Assembly (NCBI GenBank): GCA_025351675.1 | Contig: JANXVK010000096.1 | Coordinates: 1 to 12,010, forward strand | Direction of reading: 5' to 3' | Origin: Rhizobacter sp. | GTDB lineage: Bacteria > Pseudomonadota > Gammaproteobacteria > Burkholderiales > Burkholderiaceae_C | DNA length: 12,010 nt | Shown: one piece after another, positions 1 to 7,708 of the stretch | Position numbering within the stretch: position 1 is the first letter of the stretch | Layout of the letters: the number at the start of each line of letters is the position of its first letter | Program-made: the position numbers and the translations under genes | Notes under the pieces: generated by a model | Database searches by the model: none | Told to the model about the DNA's origin: nothing | Seen by the model: the letters and a program-made list of their open reading frames with translations, nothing else

Positions 1-582
1 CTCGGCGCCTCGGGCGCGTACGAGAAGTCGCTGTCGAATCAGCTCTGGCTGATCCTCGCCGCGGTGATCTGCGTCTACATCGTGCTCGGCGTGCTGTACG
101 AAAGCTACGTGCACCCGCTGACGATTCTGTCGACCTTGCCGTCGGCCGGTGTCGGCGCGTTGTTCGCGCTGATCGTCACCGGCAACGACCTCGGCGTCAT
201 CGGCATCATCGGCATCATCCTGCTGATCGGCATCGTCAAGAAGAACGCGATCATGATGATCGACTTCGCGATCGACGCCGAGCGCGAGCAGGGCATGAGC
301 GCGCGCGACGCGATTCATCAGGCGGCGTTGTTGCGCTTCAGGCCGATTCTGATGACGACTTTGGCGGCACTGTTCGCCGCGGTGCCGTTGATGCTGAGCT
401 GGGGTGATGGGGCGGAGTTGCGGCGGCCGTTGGGGCTGGCGATCTTTGGTGGTTTGATCGTGAGTCAGTTGCTGACGCTGTTCACGACGCCGGTGATCTA
501 CTTGGCGTTCGATCGGTTGGGGCAGCGGGTGCGTGGTCCTCGCTCGGCTGAAGCCGATGCGGTGACGGAGGCGGCCCGATGA
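1..582 (+). CDS. mdtB: MdtB-like RND efflux permease, C-terminal fragment (5' end outside window)
   Basis: The frame is open from base 1 and ends at TGA 580-582, giving the last 193 residues of an inner-membrane RND proton/drug antiporter. The segment covers TM8 to TM12. It contains the [20 protein letters not shown] region and the TM10 motif [17 protein letters not shown], whose second lysine (codon 241-243) corresponds to the proton-relay Lys940 of AcrB. It ends in [14 protein letters not shown]. This ending and the AEREQGMS segment match what I remember of Escherichia coli MdtB more closely than MdtC. In MdtABC systems MdtB and MdtC form a heterotrimer fed by the adaptor MdtA, which would lie upstream outside this window. 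The MdtC-like gene directly downstream supports the assignment. The N-terminal two-thirds, including the TM4 aspartates, cannot be checked here. Confidence 0.9.
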   Translation, partial: LGASGAYEKSLSNQLWLILAAVICVYIVLGVLYESYVHPLTILSTLPSAGVGALFALIVTGNDLGVIGIIGIILLIGIVKKNAIMMIDFAIDAEREQGMSARDAIHQAALLRFRPILMTTLAALFAAVPLMLSWGDGAELRRPLGLAIFGGLIVSQLLTLFTTPVIYLAFDRLGQRVRGPRSAEADAVTEAAR

Positions 583-722
583 GTGGCGCGTCGCGGCAGG
601 CGGCACCCGGCGTCGGCTCATGCTGTGGCGGTCGTCGCGCAGCGGCGACGGCCGAGGCGAAGCGAAGCGACCGGCTTGGACGCGCCTTGGCCGCGCCGAC
701 GACGAGAGGGCGCACAAAATGA
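579..722 (+). CDS. Small 47-aa ORF bridging mdtB and mdtC by double ATGA overlap
   Basis: This ORF starts at ATG 579, whose last bases overlap the mdtB stop (ATGA 579-582). It ends at TGA 720-722, which overlaps the mdtC start (ATGA 719-722). A GGAGG lies at 567-571, 7 nt before the ATG. The predicted product is basic and rich in Ala, Arg and Gly, with one Cys-Cys pair (residues 15-16). It has no membrane segment and resembles nothing I recognise. It fills exactly the gap of about 136 bp between two genes that are normally adjacent. Its likeliest role is to carry ribosomes from mdtB to mdtC by termination-reinitiation, as a leader-like coupler. It could also be a small protein or a chance open frame in GC-rich DNA. 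It was found by reading the frame by hand and rests only on its start and stop geometry and the ribosome-binding site. Confidence 0.4.
   Translation: MSGASRQAAPGVGSCCGGRRAAATAEAKRSDRLGRALAAPTTRGRTK
704..710 (+). promoter_or_regulatory. Ribosome binding site fixing the mdtC start
   Basis: A GAGAGGG stretch lies 8 nt before ATG 719. It supports starting mdtC at 719 and not at the in-frame ATG 620, whose extra 33 residues have no counterpart in RND permeases. Family similarity begins at the first residues after 719. Confidence 0.6.
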
Positions 723-3700
723 ACCTCTCAAGCGCCTTCGTCAAACGCCCGATCGGCACCGTCCTGCTCACCGTTGGCATCGCGCTCGCCGGCATCGCTG
801 CGTTCCTCGTGCTGCCGGTCTCGCCGCTGCCGCAGGTCGACTTCCCCGTCATCTCGGTCAGCGCGAGCATCCCCGGCGCGAGCCCCGAGACGATGGCGAC
901 GAGCGTGGCGACGCCGCTCGAACGCCACTTGGGAACGATCGCCGGCGTCAACGAGATGACCTCGTCGAGCTCGACCGGCTCGACGCGCGTGACCTTGCAG
1001 TTCGACCTGAGCCGCAACATCGACGGCGCCGCGCGCGAGGTGCAGGCGGCCATCAACGCGAGCCGGGCCGACCTGCCCGCGACCTTGCGCAGCAACCCGA
1101 CGTACCGCAAGGCGAACCCGGCGGCGGCGCCGGTGATCATCCTGGCGCTGACGTCGAAGACGAAGACGCCGGGGCAGATCTACGACGCGGTCTCGAATGT
1201 CGTCACGCAACGCCTGTCGCAGGTCGACGGCGTCGGCGACGTCGAGATCGGCGGCGGCTCGCTGCCGGCGGTGCGCGTGGAGTTGCTGCCGTTCGCGCTG
1301 AACAAGTACGGCATCAGCACCGAAGACGTGCGCGCCGCGATCCAGGCCTCGAATGCGAACCGGCCAAAGGGCATCGTTCAGGGCGAGGGGCGCAGGCTGC
1401 AGATCTACACCCAGACGCCGGCGCTCAAGGCGAGCGACTACGCGACCATGGTGGTCGCGTGGCGCCACGGCGCGGCGGTGCGGCTCGACGACGTGGCCGA
1501 GGTGGTCGACGGCGTCGAGAACACGCAGACGCTCGGCCTGTTCAACGGCGACCCGGCGATCATCGTGCTGATCAAACGCCAGCCCGCCGCCAACGTGATC
1601 GCCACGGTCGACGGCGTGCGTGCGCTGCTGCCCGAGCTGCAGGCGCTACTGCCGTCCGACGTCACCTTGAACGTCGCCTCCGACAGCACGAACTCGATCC
1701 GCAACTCGTTGAAGGAAGTCGAGCTCACGCTGGTGATCTCGGTCGTGCTCGTCGTGCTCGTCGTCAGCGTGTTCCTGCGCAGCGTACGCGCGACCCTCGT
1801 GCCGGCGGTCGCGACCGTCGTCGCGCTGCTCGGCACCTTCGGCGTGATGTACCTGCTCGGCTTCTCGCTGAACAACCTGTCGCTGATGGCGCTGACGGTC
1901 GCGACCGGCTTCGTCGTCGACGACGCGATCGTGGTGCTGGAGAACACGAGCCGCCACATCGAGGCCGGCATGTCGCGCATGAAGGCCGCGCTGCTCGGCG
2001 CGAAGGAGGTCGGCTTCACGGTGCTGTCGATCAGCCTGTCGCTGGTGGCAGTGTTCATTCCGTTGCTGTTCATGGGTGGGCAAACCGGGCGGCTGTTCCG
2101 CGAGTTTGCGATCACGCTGTCGGCCGCGGTGGTGATCTCGCTGGTGATCTCGCTGACAACGACGCCGATGATGTGCGCGTGGCTCTTGAAGCCGGGCGAT
2201 CAGTCGCACAAGCCGCCGGGGCGTGTCTCGCGTGCGTTCGAGCGCGGCTACGCCTGGGCGCTGCGGCGCTACGAGCACAGCCTCGACTGGGCGCTCGCGA
2301 GCAAGGGCCTCGTGATGCTGATCCTGGTGGCGGTGATCGGCCTCAACGTCTACCTGTTCACGGTCGCGCCGAAGGGCTTCTTTCCGCAGCAGGACAGCGG
2401 GCAGCTCAACGGCGGTCTGCGCGCCGACCAGAGCATTTCGACCAAGGAGATGGGTCGCAAGCTGCGCGAGGTCGTCGACATCGTGCGCAAGGATCCGGCG
2501 GTCGCGACCGTCGTCGGCTTCACCGGCGGTGGCCGGGCCGGTGGCGGCTTCATGTTCGTGAACCTGAAGCCGCTCGGCAAGGAGCGCACCGACACCGGCA
2601 ACGCGGTGATCGCGCGGCTGCGCCCGCAACTGGCGCGCGTGACCGGCCTGAGCGTGTTCCTCGGCACCGTGCAGGATGTGCGCTCGGGCGGCCGCGCCAG
2701 CAGCTCGACCTGGCAGTACACGCTGAAGAGCGACAACCTCGTCGACCTGAAGAAGTGGGCGCTGCGCCTGACTGACGAGATGAAGCAATCGGCCGTGCTG
2801 ACCGATGTCGACTCCGACCAGCAGGAGAACGGCGTGCAGACCAACGTGAAGGTCGATCGCGCCAGCGCGAGCCGGCTCGGTGTGACGTCGAGCGCGGTCG
2901 ACGCGGCGCTGTACAACGCCTTCGGGCAGCGCCAGGTCGCGACGATCTACACCGAGCTGAACCAGTACCACGTCGTGATGGAGTGGGCGCCGCTGTACAC
3001 GCGCAGCCCGAACTCGCTCGACGACATCTACGTGGCCGCGAGCCGCATCGTCGACAGCGGCGGCGCGGCGGTGTCGACCGAGGCGACGGCCATCAACTCG
3101 ACATCCGGCACCGCGCCGGCCGTCTCGGCGAACCCCGGCCTGAAGGGCGCCTCGACCGGCAACGTGCTCGCCAACAGCGTGACGCGGCTGGTGCCGCTCT
3201 CGGCGGTCGCGACCTTCGTCGAGGACTCGACCGCGAGCTCGGTGAGCCACCAGGACGGCGAGCTCGCGACCACGGTCTCGTTCAACCTCGCCGACGGCCA
3301 GACGCTGGCCGATGCGCGCGCCGCGATCGCCACCGCCGAGGCCAACATCGGCCTGCCGACCAACGTGCGCGGCGCGTTCGCCGGCACCGCCGCCAGCGCA
3401 CAGGAGTCGCAGGGCCAGCAGACGCTGCTGATCCTCGCCGCGATCGTCGTGATCTACATCGTGCTCGGCATCCTGTACGAGAGCCTGATCCACCCGATCA
3501 CGGTGCTGTCGACCCTGCCGTCGGCCGGCGTCGGCGCGGTGCTCGCGCTGCTGATGTTCCGCATGGAGTTTTCGATCATCGCGCTGATCGGCGTGTTTCT
3601 GCTGATCGGCATTGTCAAGAAGAACGCGATCCTGATCATCGACTTCGCGCTCGACGCCGAGCGCTCGCGCGGCTTGAGCGCGCTCGAAGCGGTGCGCGAG

Positions 3701-3973
3701 GCCTGCCTGCTGCGCTTCCGCCCGATCCTGATGACGACGCTGGCCGCCGCGCTCGGTGCGCTGCCGCTGGCGATCGGCTTCGGCGAAGGCGCCGAGCTGC
3801 GCCAGCCGCTCGGCGTCGCGATCATCGGTGGGCTGATCGCGAGCCAGTTGCTCACCTTGCTGACCACGCCGGTCGTCTACCTGCTGCTCGACAAGCTGCG
3901 CCGTCGCGGCACCGACGAGCGTCACCTCGGCCGCGGCATCGACCCGACCCTGCCGCCAGTGAGCGCCACATGA
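719..3973 (+). CDS. mdtC: MdtC-like RND multidrug efflux permease
   Basis: A 1084-residue RND transporter that uses proton entry to drive export of drugs or bile-salt-like compounds across the inner membrane, working with MdtB and an outer-membrane channel. The N-terminus (FVKRPIGTVLLTVG, then PLPQVDFPVI and PGASPETMA) is characteristic of MdtC. The proton-relay pair is D401-D402 in TM4 (GFVVDDAIVVLEN), and the partner lysine is K968 in TM10 (GIVKKNAIL). Two large periplasmic loops follow TM1 and TM7 as the family requires. The protein is about 59 residues longer than E. coli MdtC. Most of the excess is a Ser/Ala/Thr/Gly-rich insert at about residues 778-822 in the second periplasmic loop. 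ATG 719 was chosen for its ribosome binding site and homology. The stop overlaps the next start (ATGA 3970-3973), so the two genes are translationally coupled. Confidence 0.95.
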   Translation: MNLSSAFVKRPIGTVLLTVGIALAGIAAFLVLPVSPLPQVDFPVISVSASIPGASPETMATSVATPLERHLGTIAGVNEMTSSSSTGSTRVTLQFDLSRNIDGAAREVQAAINASRADLPATLRSNPTYRKANPAAAPVIILALTSKTKTPGQIYDAVSNVVTQRLSQVDGVGDVEIGGGSLPAVRVELLPFALNKYGISTEDVRAAIQASNANRPKGIVQGEGRRLQIYTQTPALKASDYATMVVAWRHGAAVRLDDVAEVVDGVENTQTLGLFNGDPAIIVLIKRQPAANVIATVDGVRALLPELQALLPSDVTLNVASDSTNSIRNSLKEVELTLVISVVLVVLVVSVFLRSVRATLVPAVATVVALLGTFGVMYLLGFSLNNLSLMALTVATGFVVDDAIVVLENTSRHIEAGMSRMKAALLGAKEVGFTVLSISLSLVAVFIPLLFMGGQTGRLFREFAITLSAAVVISLVISLTTTPMMCAWLLKPGDQSHKPPGRVSRAFERGYAWALRRYEHSLDWALASKGLVMLILVAVIGLNVYLFTVAPKGFFPQQDSGQLNGGLRADQSISTKEMGRKLREVVDIVRKDPAVATVVGFTGGGRAGGGFMFVNLKPLGKERTDTGNAVIARLRPQLARVTGLSVFLGTVQDVRSGGRASSSTWQYTLKSDNLVDLKKWALRLTDEMKQSAVLTDVDSDQQENGVQTNVKVDRASASRLGVTSSAVDAALYNAFGQRQVATIYTELNQYHVVMEWAPLYTRSPNSLDDIYVAASRIVDSGGAAVSTEATAINSTSGTAPAVSANPGLKGASTGNVLANSVTRLVPLSAVATFVEDSTASSVSHQDGELATTVSFNLADGQTLADARAAIATAEANIGLPTNVRGAFAGTAASAQESQGQQTLLILAAIVVIYIVLGILYESLIHPITVLSTLPSAGVGAVLALLMFRMEFSIIALIGVFLLIGIVKKNAILIIDFALDAERSRGLSALEAVREACLLRFRPILMTTLAAALGALPLAIGFGEGAELRQPLGVAIIGGLIASQLLTLLTTPVVYLLLDKLRRRGTDERHLGRGIDPTLPPVSAT

Positions 3974-5397
3974 CGAACAAGAAGTTTTCCATGATCGCGG
4001 TCGCAACAAGCGCGCTGCTGCTCTGCGCCTGCGCGGTCGGCCCCGCGTACCAGCGGCCGAGCGTCGCATCGCCTGCCGTCTTCAAGGAGGCGCCGCAAGG
4101 CGACGCCGGCTGGTTCCCCGCCGCACCGGCCGACACGCTCGACCGCGGGCCGTGGTGGGAGCTGTTCGGTGATGCCGAGTTGAACCGGCTCGTGTCGCAG
4201 GTCGAGGTCTCGAACCAGAACGTTGCCGCCGCCGTCGCCGCGTACGCGCAGACCCGCGCGATCGTGGCGCGGCAGCGCGCGTCGCTGTTCCCGCTGATTA
4301 CCGCCGACGGCAGCGCCCGGCGCAGCGGCGGCAACGGTGCGAGCGGCACGTCGAGCGCGTTCCAGGCCGGCCTCGGCGCGAGCTGGGAGCCCGACGTGTG
4401 GGGCGCGCTGCGGCAAGGCGTCAACAGTGCGCAGGCGAGCGCGCAGGCAAGCGAAGCCGACCTCGCGGCCGCGCGCCTGTCGGCCCAAGGCGAACTCGCG
4501 ATCAACTACTTCTCGCTGCGCGACGCCGACACCGAACTCGGCCTGCTGCGCCGCACCGTCGATGGCTACGAGCGCGCCGCCAGGATCACGCAGAACCGCT
4601 ACGACGCCGGCATCGCGCCGCGCACCGATGTGCTGCAGGCGCAGACCCAGCTCGCGAACGCGCGCGCCGATCTGGCGTCGCTGACCAACACGCGCGCGCA
4701 ACTCGAACACGCGATCGCGGTGTTGATCGGCAAGGCGCCGGCCGAGTTCGCGCTCGCACCGGCCGACTGGAACATGGCCGTGCCTTTGGTCCCGCTGGTC
4801 GTGCCGTCGGAGCTGTTGCAGCGCCGGCCCGACATCGCATCGGCGGAACGTGCGGTCGCGGCCGCGAACGCCAACATCGGCATCCAGCGCTCGGCGTACT
4901 TCCCGAGCATCGGCCTGACCGCCTCGCTCGGCAACTCGGCGAGCCGGATCGGCGACCTGTTCAACGCGTCGACGACGCTTTGGTCGCTCGGCGTCTCGGT
5001 CGCGCAGACCGTCTTCGATGCCGGCGCGACGCGGGCCCGCGTCGAAGGCGCCGAAGCCGCGCGCGACGCGGCGGTGGCGCGCTACCGCCAGACCGTGCTG
5101 ACGGCGTTCCAGGCGGTCGAGAACAACCTCTCGGCGACGCGCGCGCTGGCCGAGCAGGCGAGCCTGCGGCGCGCGGCGTCGGTGGCCGCCGACCTGACCG
5201 AGCAGCAGTTGCTGAACCGCTACCTGGCGGGGCAGGTGAGCTACACCGAGGTGGTGACCGCGCAGGCCTCGGCACTGAGCGCGCGCCGCACGCTCGCGCA
5301 GCTCGCGGCGAACCGGCAGGCGGTAGCGATCGGCTTGATTCAGGCGCTGGGCGGGGGCTGGCACCAGCCACGGTCGCGACCAACGAGTGACGAGTAG
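3970..5397 (+). CDS. Outer-membrane efflux lipoprotein, NodT/OprM type
   Basis: A 475-residue TolC-type outer-membrane factor of the efflux operon. It carries a lipoprotein signal: basic start MTNKK, hydrophobic stretch, then LLLCAC with C21 as the probable lipidated residue. The following AVGPAYQRP is typical of NodT-family channels. Two repeated OEP domains span about residues 60-255 and 270-460. The segments WWELFGDAELNRLV, RYDAGIAPRTDVLQAQTQLA, LLQRRPDIASAERAVAAANA and the end ALGGGW are family landmarks. It would form the trimeric beta-barrel and alpha-barrel exit duct for MdtBC. The start overlaps the mdtC stop by ATGA and has only a weak ribosome binding site, so coupling is likely. 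The stop TAG (5395-5397) falls right where transposase remnant sequence begins, so the last ~11 residues after GGGW may not be ancestral. Confidence 0.93.
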   Translation: MTNKKFSMIAVATSALLLCACAVGPAYQRPSVASPAVFKEAPQGDAGWFPAAPADTLDRGPWWELFGDAELNRLVSQVEVSNQNVAAAVAAYAQTRAIVARQRASLFPLITADGSARRSGGNGASGTSSAFQAGLGASWEPDVWGALRQGVNSAQASAQASEADLAAARLSAQGELAINYFSLRDADTELGLLRRTVDGYERAARITQNRYDAGIAPRTDVLQAQTQLANARADLASLTNTRAQLEHAIAVLIGKAPAEFALAPADWNMAVPLVPLVVPSELLQRRPDIASAERAVAAANANIGIQRSAYFPSIGLTASLGNSASRIGDLFNASTTLWSLGVSVAQTVFDAGATRARVEGAEAARDAAVARYRQTVLTAFQAVENNLSATRALAEQASLRRAASVAADLTEQQLLNRYLAGQVSYTEVVTAQASALSARRTLAQLAANRQAVAIGLIQALGGGWHQPRSRPTSDE

Positions 5398-5585
5398 CGA
5401 TCTGCTTCATGGCCTTGATCCTGTACCGCGTGATGCGGTCCCACCGGCACGCGAGCAACCGAGGGCTCTCGCCCGAGCGGGCGCTGTCGCGGCTTCGCCG
5501 AATCCAACATCACCGCGTCACCCTGAACGGCACGCAACCTGTCGCGGGACCGTCATCGATCAGCCAACAACAAGTCGACATTGTT
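5397..5585 (+). pseudogene. C-terminal remnant of an IS1634/IS4-like transposase
   Basis: The frame reads AICFMALILYRVMRSHRHASNRGLSPERALSRLRR, followed by IQHHRVTLNG, PVAGPSSISQQQVDI. This resembles the C-terminal end of DDE transposases annotated as IS1634-type in betaproteobacteria (recognised from memory, not searched). The catalytic core is absent, and there is a stop (5388-5390) just upstream in the same frame, so this is a dead scrap of about 60 codons. It abuts the stop codon of the efflux lipoprotein gene on its left and passes into an IS1595-type remnant in another frame on its right. The family name is less certain than the conclusion that it is transposase debris. Confidence 0.6.
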
Positions 5586-5970
5586 TGCCGCGCGCTCGAT
5601 CGCGCCGTCGGCCACCGTCATCTCCGACGGCCTGTGGTGCTTCGGCGCCGTGCAGATCGTCGGGGCGGACTGCGAGCGCGTGGTCAGCGGGGGTGGCAAG
5701 GCCAGCGCGAAGTTGCCGCAGTTCAAGGCGGTCAACACCTGCCTGGGCAACCTCAAGCGCTCGCTGAGTGGCACGTATCACGCCTTCGACTTCGCCAAGT
5801 ACGTGCATCGCTACCTCGCTGAGACCCCGTACCGATTCAACCGTCGCTTCAATCCGCGCGCCATCCTGGCTCGCCTGCTGCGCGCCGCTTGCCTTTCAAC
5901 TCCTGCCTCAGCGCACTTCATTCGTGTGGCTGAGGTTGGTCGCCAATCAGGTGGCCGTTTAACTGTCGAA
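5584..5970 (+). pseudogene. C-terminal remnant of an IS1595-family (ISXO2-like) transposase
   Basis: The frame reads VISDGLWCFGAVQ, then GGGKASAKLPQFKAVNTCLGNLKRSLSGTYHAFDF, AKYVHRYLAETPYRFNRRFN and ILARLLRAA. This is the C-terminal half of the ISXO2-like DDE domain. It keeps the Asp of SDGL, the Asn of VNTxLGN and the YRFNRRF ending. The N-terminal zinc-binding region and first catalytic Asp are missing. No ATG or ribosome binding site begins the fragment, so it is not expected to be active. The frame stays open to TGA 6010-6012, but family resemblance fades after about 5960 (FIRVAEVGRQSG). No terminal inverted repeats were recognised. Confidence 0.75.
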
Positions 5971-5979
5971 GTCGGTGGC

Positions 5980-6052
5980 GCTCGATCTCAGCGAGCGACT
6001 CGTAGCGTTTGATGACGTCCTCCGGCGTGAGGTCGGTTGCATTCGGCGCGTG
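5980..6052 (-). pseudogene. Possible short IS1634-like transposase scrap on the minus strand
   Basis: Read on the minus strand, about 20 codons give NATDLTPEDVIKRYESLAEIER. This resembles the segment that precedes GFRVLKSE in IS1634-like transposases. The match breaks at IER, where the frame continues with unrelated residues to a stop at 5918-5920. There is also a stop just upstream (6055-6053). In an intact transposase this piece would lie only about 25 residues before the segment found on the + strand at 5397. The two may therefore be parts of one element separated and inverted relative to each other. The call rests on a short stretch and on recall of the family. Confidence 0.35.
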
Positions 6053-6219
6053 TCAGTGCAGTTGTCACACAGCCCACACGAACCACCCGCGCCGGATGGC
6101 GTTCCTCCCCGGCGACAACAATGACGCTGGAAGCGGATGCCAGGCTGCGGGTTAGCCCTTAGGCAACGTCTTTTGACTGCCAGTCGGTAGGCAAAAGCCG
6201 AAGACGGGGTTCGCAAAAT

Positions 6220-6249
6220 GGCAATTGCCTGATGCGCCCCGTTGCCTGA
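6220..6249. promoter_or_regulatory. Palindrome GGCAATTGCC overlapping an 8-bp direct repeat; possible operator
   Basis: GGCAATTGCC (6220-6229) is a perfect 10-bp palindrome. TTGCCTGA occurs at 6225-6232 and again at 6242-6249, 17 bp apart from start to start, so the first copy overlaps the palindrome. This lies about 180-200 bp upstream of the binding-protein start. Such symmetry is common at regulator binding sites, but no regulator gene is visible in the window, so function is an inference. Confidence 0.3.
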
Positions 6250-6415
6250 ACATCACGGCAAGTTACGCAAGGCCCGAAGAGGCTGCAAGTCACGGTTGAA
6301 CGAGATTCGGAGCGAGGGCAAACGTGAAAAACAGCGCGTCGGTCCACGCCATATTCTCCAAAACCCGGGCCAGTAACAGCAATGTCGCGCGAGACGACTC
6401 CGTTCGAAAAAACCC

Positions 6416-6420
6416 AGGAG
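6416..6420 (+). promoter_or_regulatory. Ribosome binding site fixing the binding-protein start
   Basis: AGGAG lies 5 nt before ATG 6426. It decides for 6426 over the in-frame ATG 6324, and the protein from 6426 begins directly with a normal Sec signal peptide. Confidence 0.8.
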
Positions 6421-6425
6421 CAAGC

Positions 6426-7601
6426 ATGAGAAAAATTTTCAGATTCAGGTTGTTGGCGTTGGCCGGCTTGATGGCCTCGCTGTCGACCGCGGCTCAGGCA
6501 ACGGGCGTCGATGAGCTTCCGGCGGAGATTCGCGCCAGCCTCTACGCGAAAGACATGATGGACCCGGCGCAGCCGCTGGGCCCGAGCGCGTACCGCGACT
6601 TCAAGCCCAGGAAAGGGCCGCCGTGGACCATCGGCTACGCGAGTTCTTACGCCGGCAACACCTGGCGCGCTGCGGTGATGGACCGGCTGCAGAACGAACT
6701 GATTCCGAAGTGGAAGAAGCTCGGCTTGATCAAGGAAGTGATCGTCACTCAGTCGAACCTGAAAGACGCGTCGCAGATCCAGCAGATGCGCCAGCTCATC
6801 GACCAGGGAGTCGACGCGATCATCGTCTGCTGCTCGAACCCGACCGCCCTGAACCAGACGGTCAAGGTGGCGTATGACAAGGGCATTCCGGTCTTCTCGG
6901 CGACGGGCTACCTGACCTCTCCCTACGCGGTCAATTCGTCGGCCAACTTCCAGCTCGGCGGCTACCAGCTCGGCACCTGGATGGCTGAAGAGATCGGCAA
7001 GAAAGGCAACATCCTCGTGGTCGAAGGCATCCCCGGCACATCGGCTTCCGACTCACAGGATCGGGGCGTGAAGGCGGCACTGGCAAAGTATCCCGGCATC
7101 AAGGTGGTGGGCAGTGTGGCGGGCATGTGGACCGATCAGGTGGCACAGGCCGAAGTTCAGAAGTGGCTCGCCACGAATCCGGGCGAGCTGAATGGCGTCG
7201 TGATCCAGTCGGCCTCTGAGTTGGGCGGGCTGCGCGCGCTCAAGCAGTCGGGTCGCAAGATGGTTCCCATCACGATCGGCGGCGAAGTCGGTGCGCTGTG
7301 CTACTGGCGCAAGAACCCGAAGTACGTGAGCTCGGCCATCCAGGCCTGGCCTCCGGGCGATGACTTCGAGCTGAGCTGGAACATCATGATGCGCACGATG
7401 CAGGGACAGGGCCCGAAGGTTCAGTCGATCCTCGTCGAGCCGGTCAAGCTGACCTACAAGGACATCGAGAAGGACATCGCCGCCGATTGCAGCGAAGACT
7501 CCGACAAGTGGCACAGCGTGGGCATCAACCGCTGGGCCAGCGCGACCAATCTCGACCACTTCTTCCTGCGCCCTGCCGACCCGGAAAAGTTCAAGCCGTG
7601 A
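6426..7601 (+). CDS. Periplasmic substrate-binding protein of a ribose/CUT2-type ABC importer
   Basis: A 391-residue exported binding protein. The signal peptide is MRKIFRFR plus a hydrophobic core, with a probable cleavage after AQA at residue 25. The mature protein has the type I periplasmic-binding fold of RbsB-like proteins. The first lobe starts near residue 67 (WTIGYASSYAGNTWRAAVMD), followed by SQIQQMRQLIDQGVDAIIVCCSNP, KGIPVFSATGY, LGTWMAEEIGKKGNILVVEGIPGTSASDSQDRG and PGIKVVGSVAG. The Cys-Cys pair in the strand before the inter-lobe crossover and the long region after residue 300 (CYWRKNPKYVSSAIQAWPPGDDFE) differ from classical ribose binders. The protein should capture a small ligand in the periplasm and deliver it to the permease that begins at 11652. 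The ligand cannot be told from sequence. It is the first gene of the operon and is followed by hairpins. Confidence 0.9.
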   Translation: MRKIFRFRLLALAGLMASLSTAAQATGVDELPAEIRASLYAKDMMDPAQPLGPSAYRDFKPRKGPPWTIGYASSYAGNTWRAAVMDRLQNELIPKWKKLGLIKEVIVTQSNLKDASQIQQMRQLIDQGVDAIIVCCSNPTALNQTVKVAYDKGIPVFSATGYLTSPYAVNSSANFQLGGYQLGTWMAEEIGKKGNILVVEGIPGTSASDSQDRGVKAALAKYPGIKVVGSVAGMWTDQVAQAEVQKWLATNPGELNGVVIQSASELGGLRALKQSGRKMVPITIGGEVGALCYWRKNPKYVSSAIQAWPPGDDFELSWNIMMRTMQGQGPKVQSILVEPVKLTYKDIEKDIAADCSEDSDKWHSVGINRWASATNLDHFFLRPADPEKFKP

Positions 7602-7629
7602 CGAATCGCTGACCGCGCGCCGTTCTCTT

Positions 7630-7708
7630 GAGGAAATGTGGCTTTGCCACTTTCCTCGATCCCCGCGGGGGACGGGCGCCGCAAGGCGGCGTCCTTGGGG
7701 CGTCCTTG
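7630..7708. repeat. Cluster of hairpins and short repeats after the binding-protein gene
   Basis: Three symmetric elements lie in a row. A stem-loop at 7630-7657 pairs GAGGAAATGTGGC with GCCACTTTCCTC around a TTT loop, with one bulged T. CCCCGCGGGG (7661-7670) is a perfect palindrome. A stem at 7674-7694 has CGCCGC and GCGGCG arms around AAG, extended by flanking pairs. GCGTCCTTG is then repeated at 7689-7697 and 7700-7708. No T-run follows, so a classical intrinsic terminator is unlikely. The position, between a binding-protein gene and its ATPase gene, suggests an mRNA-stabilising or partial-termination element that keeps binding protein in excess. A dispersed REP-like repeat is also possible. 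Confidence 0.6.

Larger units (their letters stand above)
6053..6425. other. Gene-free stretch upstream of the ABC locus
   Basis: No convincing gene is seen on either strand. Short open frames here lack codon bias and recognisable products. The stretch holds a perfect palindrome, a direct repeat, and an imperfect long-range inverted repeat (CTTTTG at 6170-6175 facing CAAAAG at 6192-6197). It ends in the strong ribosome binding site of the binding-protein gene. A promoter for the ABC operon should lie here, but no clear sigma-70 pair of -35 and -10 boxes was found. Confidence 0.5.

Noticed and set aside
583..2775. Plus-strand open frame of 730 codons overlapping mdtC in another frame
   Set aside because: Extremely Arg-rich with no recognisable motif, while the overlapping frame encodes an intact RND permease.
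1646..4069. Minus-strand open frame of 807 codons opposite mdtC
   Set aside because: It is a shadow of GC-rich coding bias: Arg/Gln/Ala/His-rich with no domain, lying wholly opposite a clearly real RND gene.
3922..5364. Minus-strand open frame of 480 codons opposite the outer-membrane lipoprotein gene
   Set aside because: Low-complexity Arg/Ala/Gly composition; the + strand frame has a lipobox and NodT-family motifs.
5959..6216. Minus-strand 85-codon open frame
   Set aside because: No ribosome binding site, no recognisable domain, and it overlaps transposase debris in other frames.
6324..6425. In-frame upstream ATG that would lengthen the binding protein by 34 residues
   Set aside because: It would bury the signal peptide, and AGGAG sits 5 nt before ATG 6426.
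7630..7657. Stem-loop as a classical intrinsic terminator
   Set aside because: No run of T follows the stem, and the next operon gene starts within about 200 bp.
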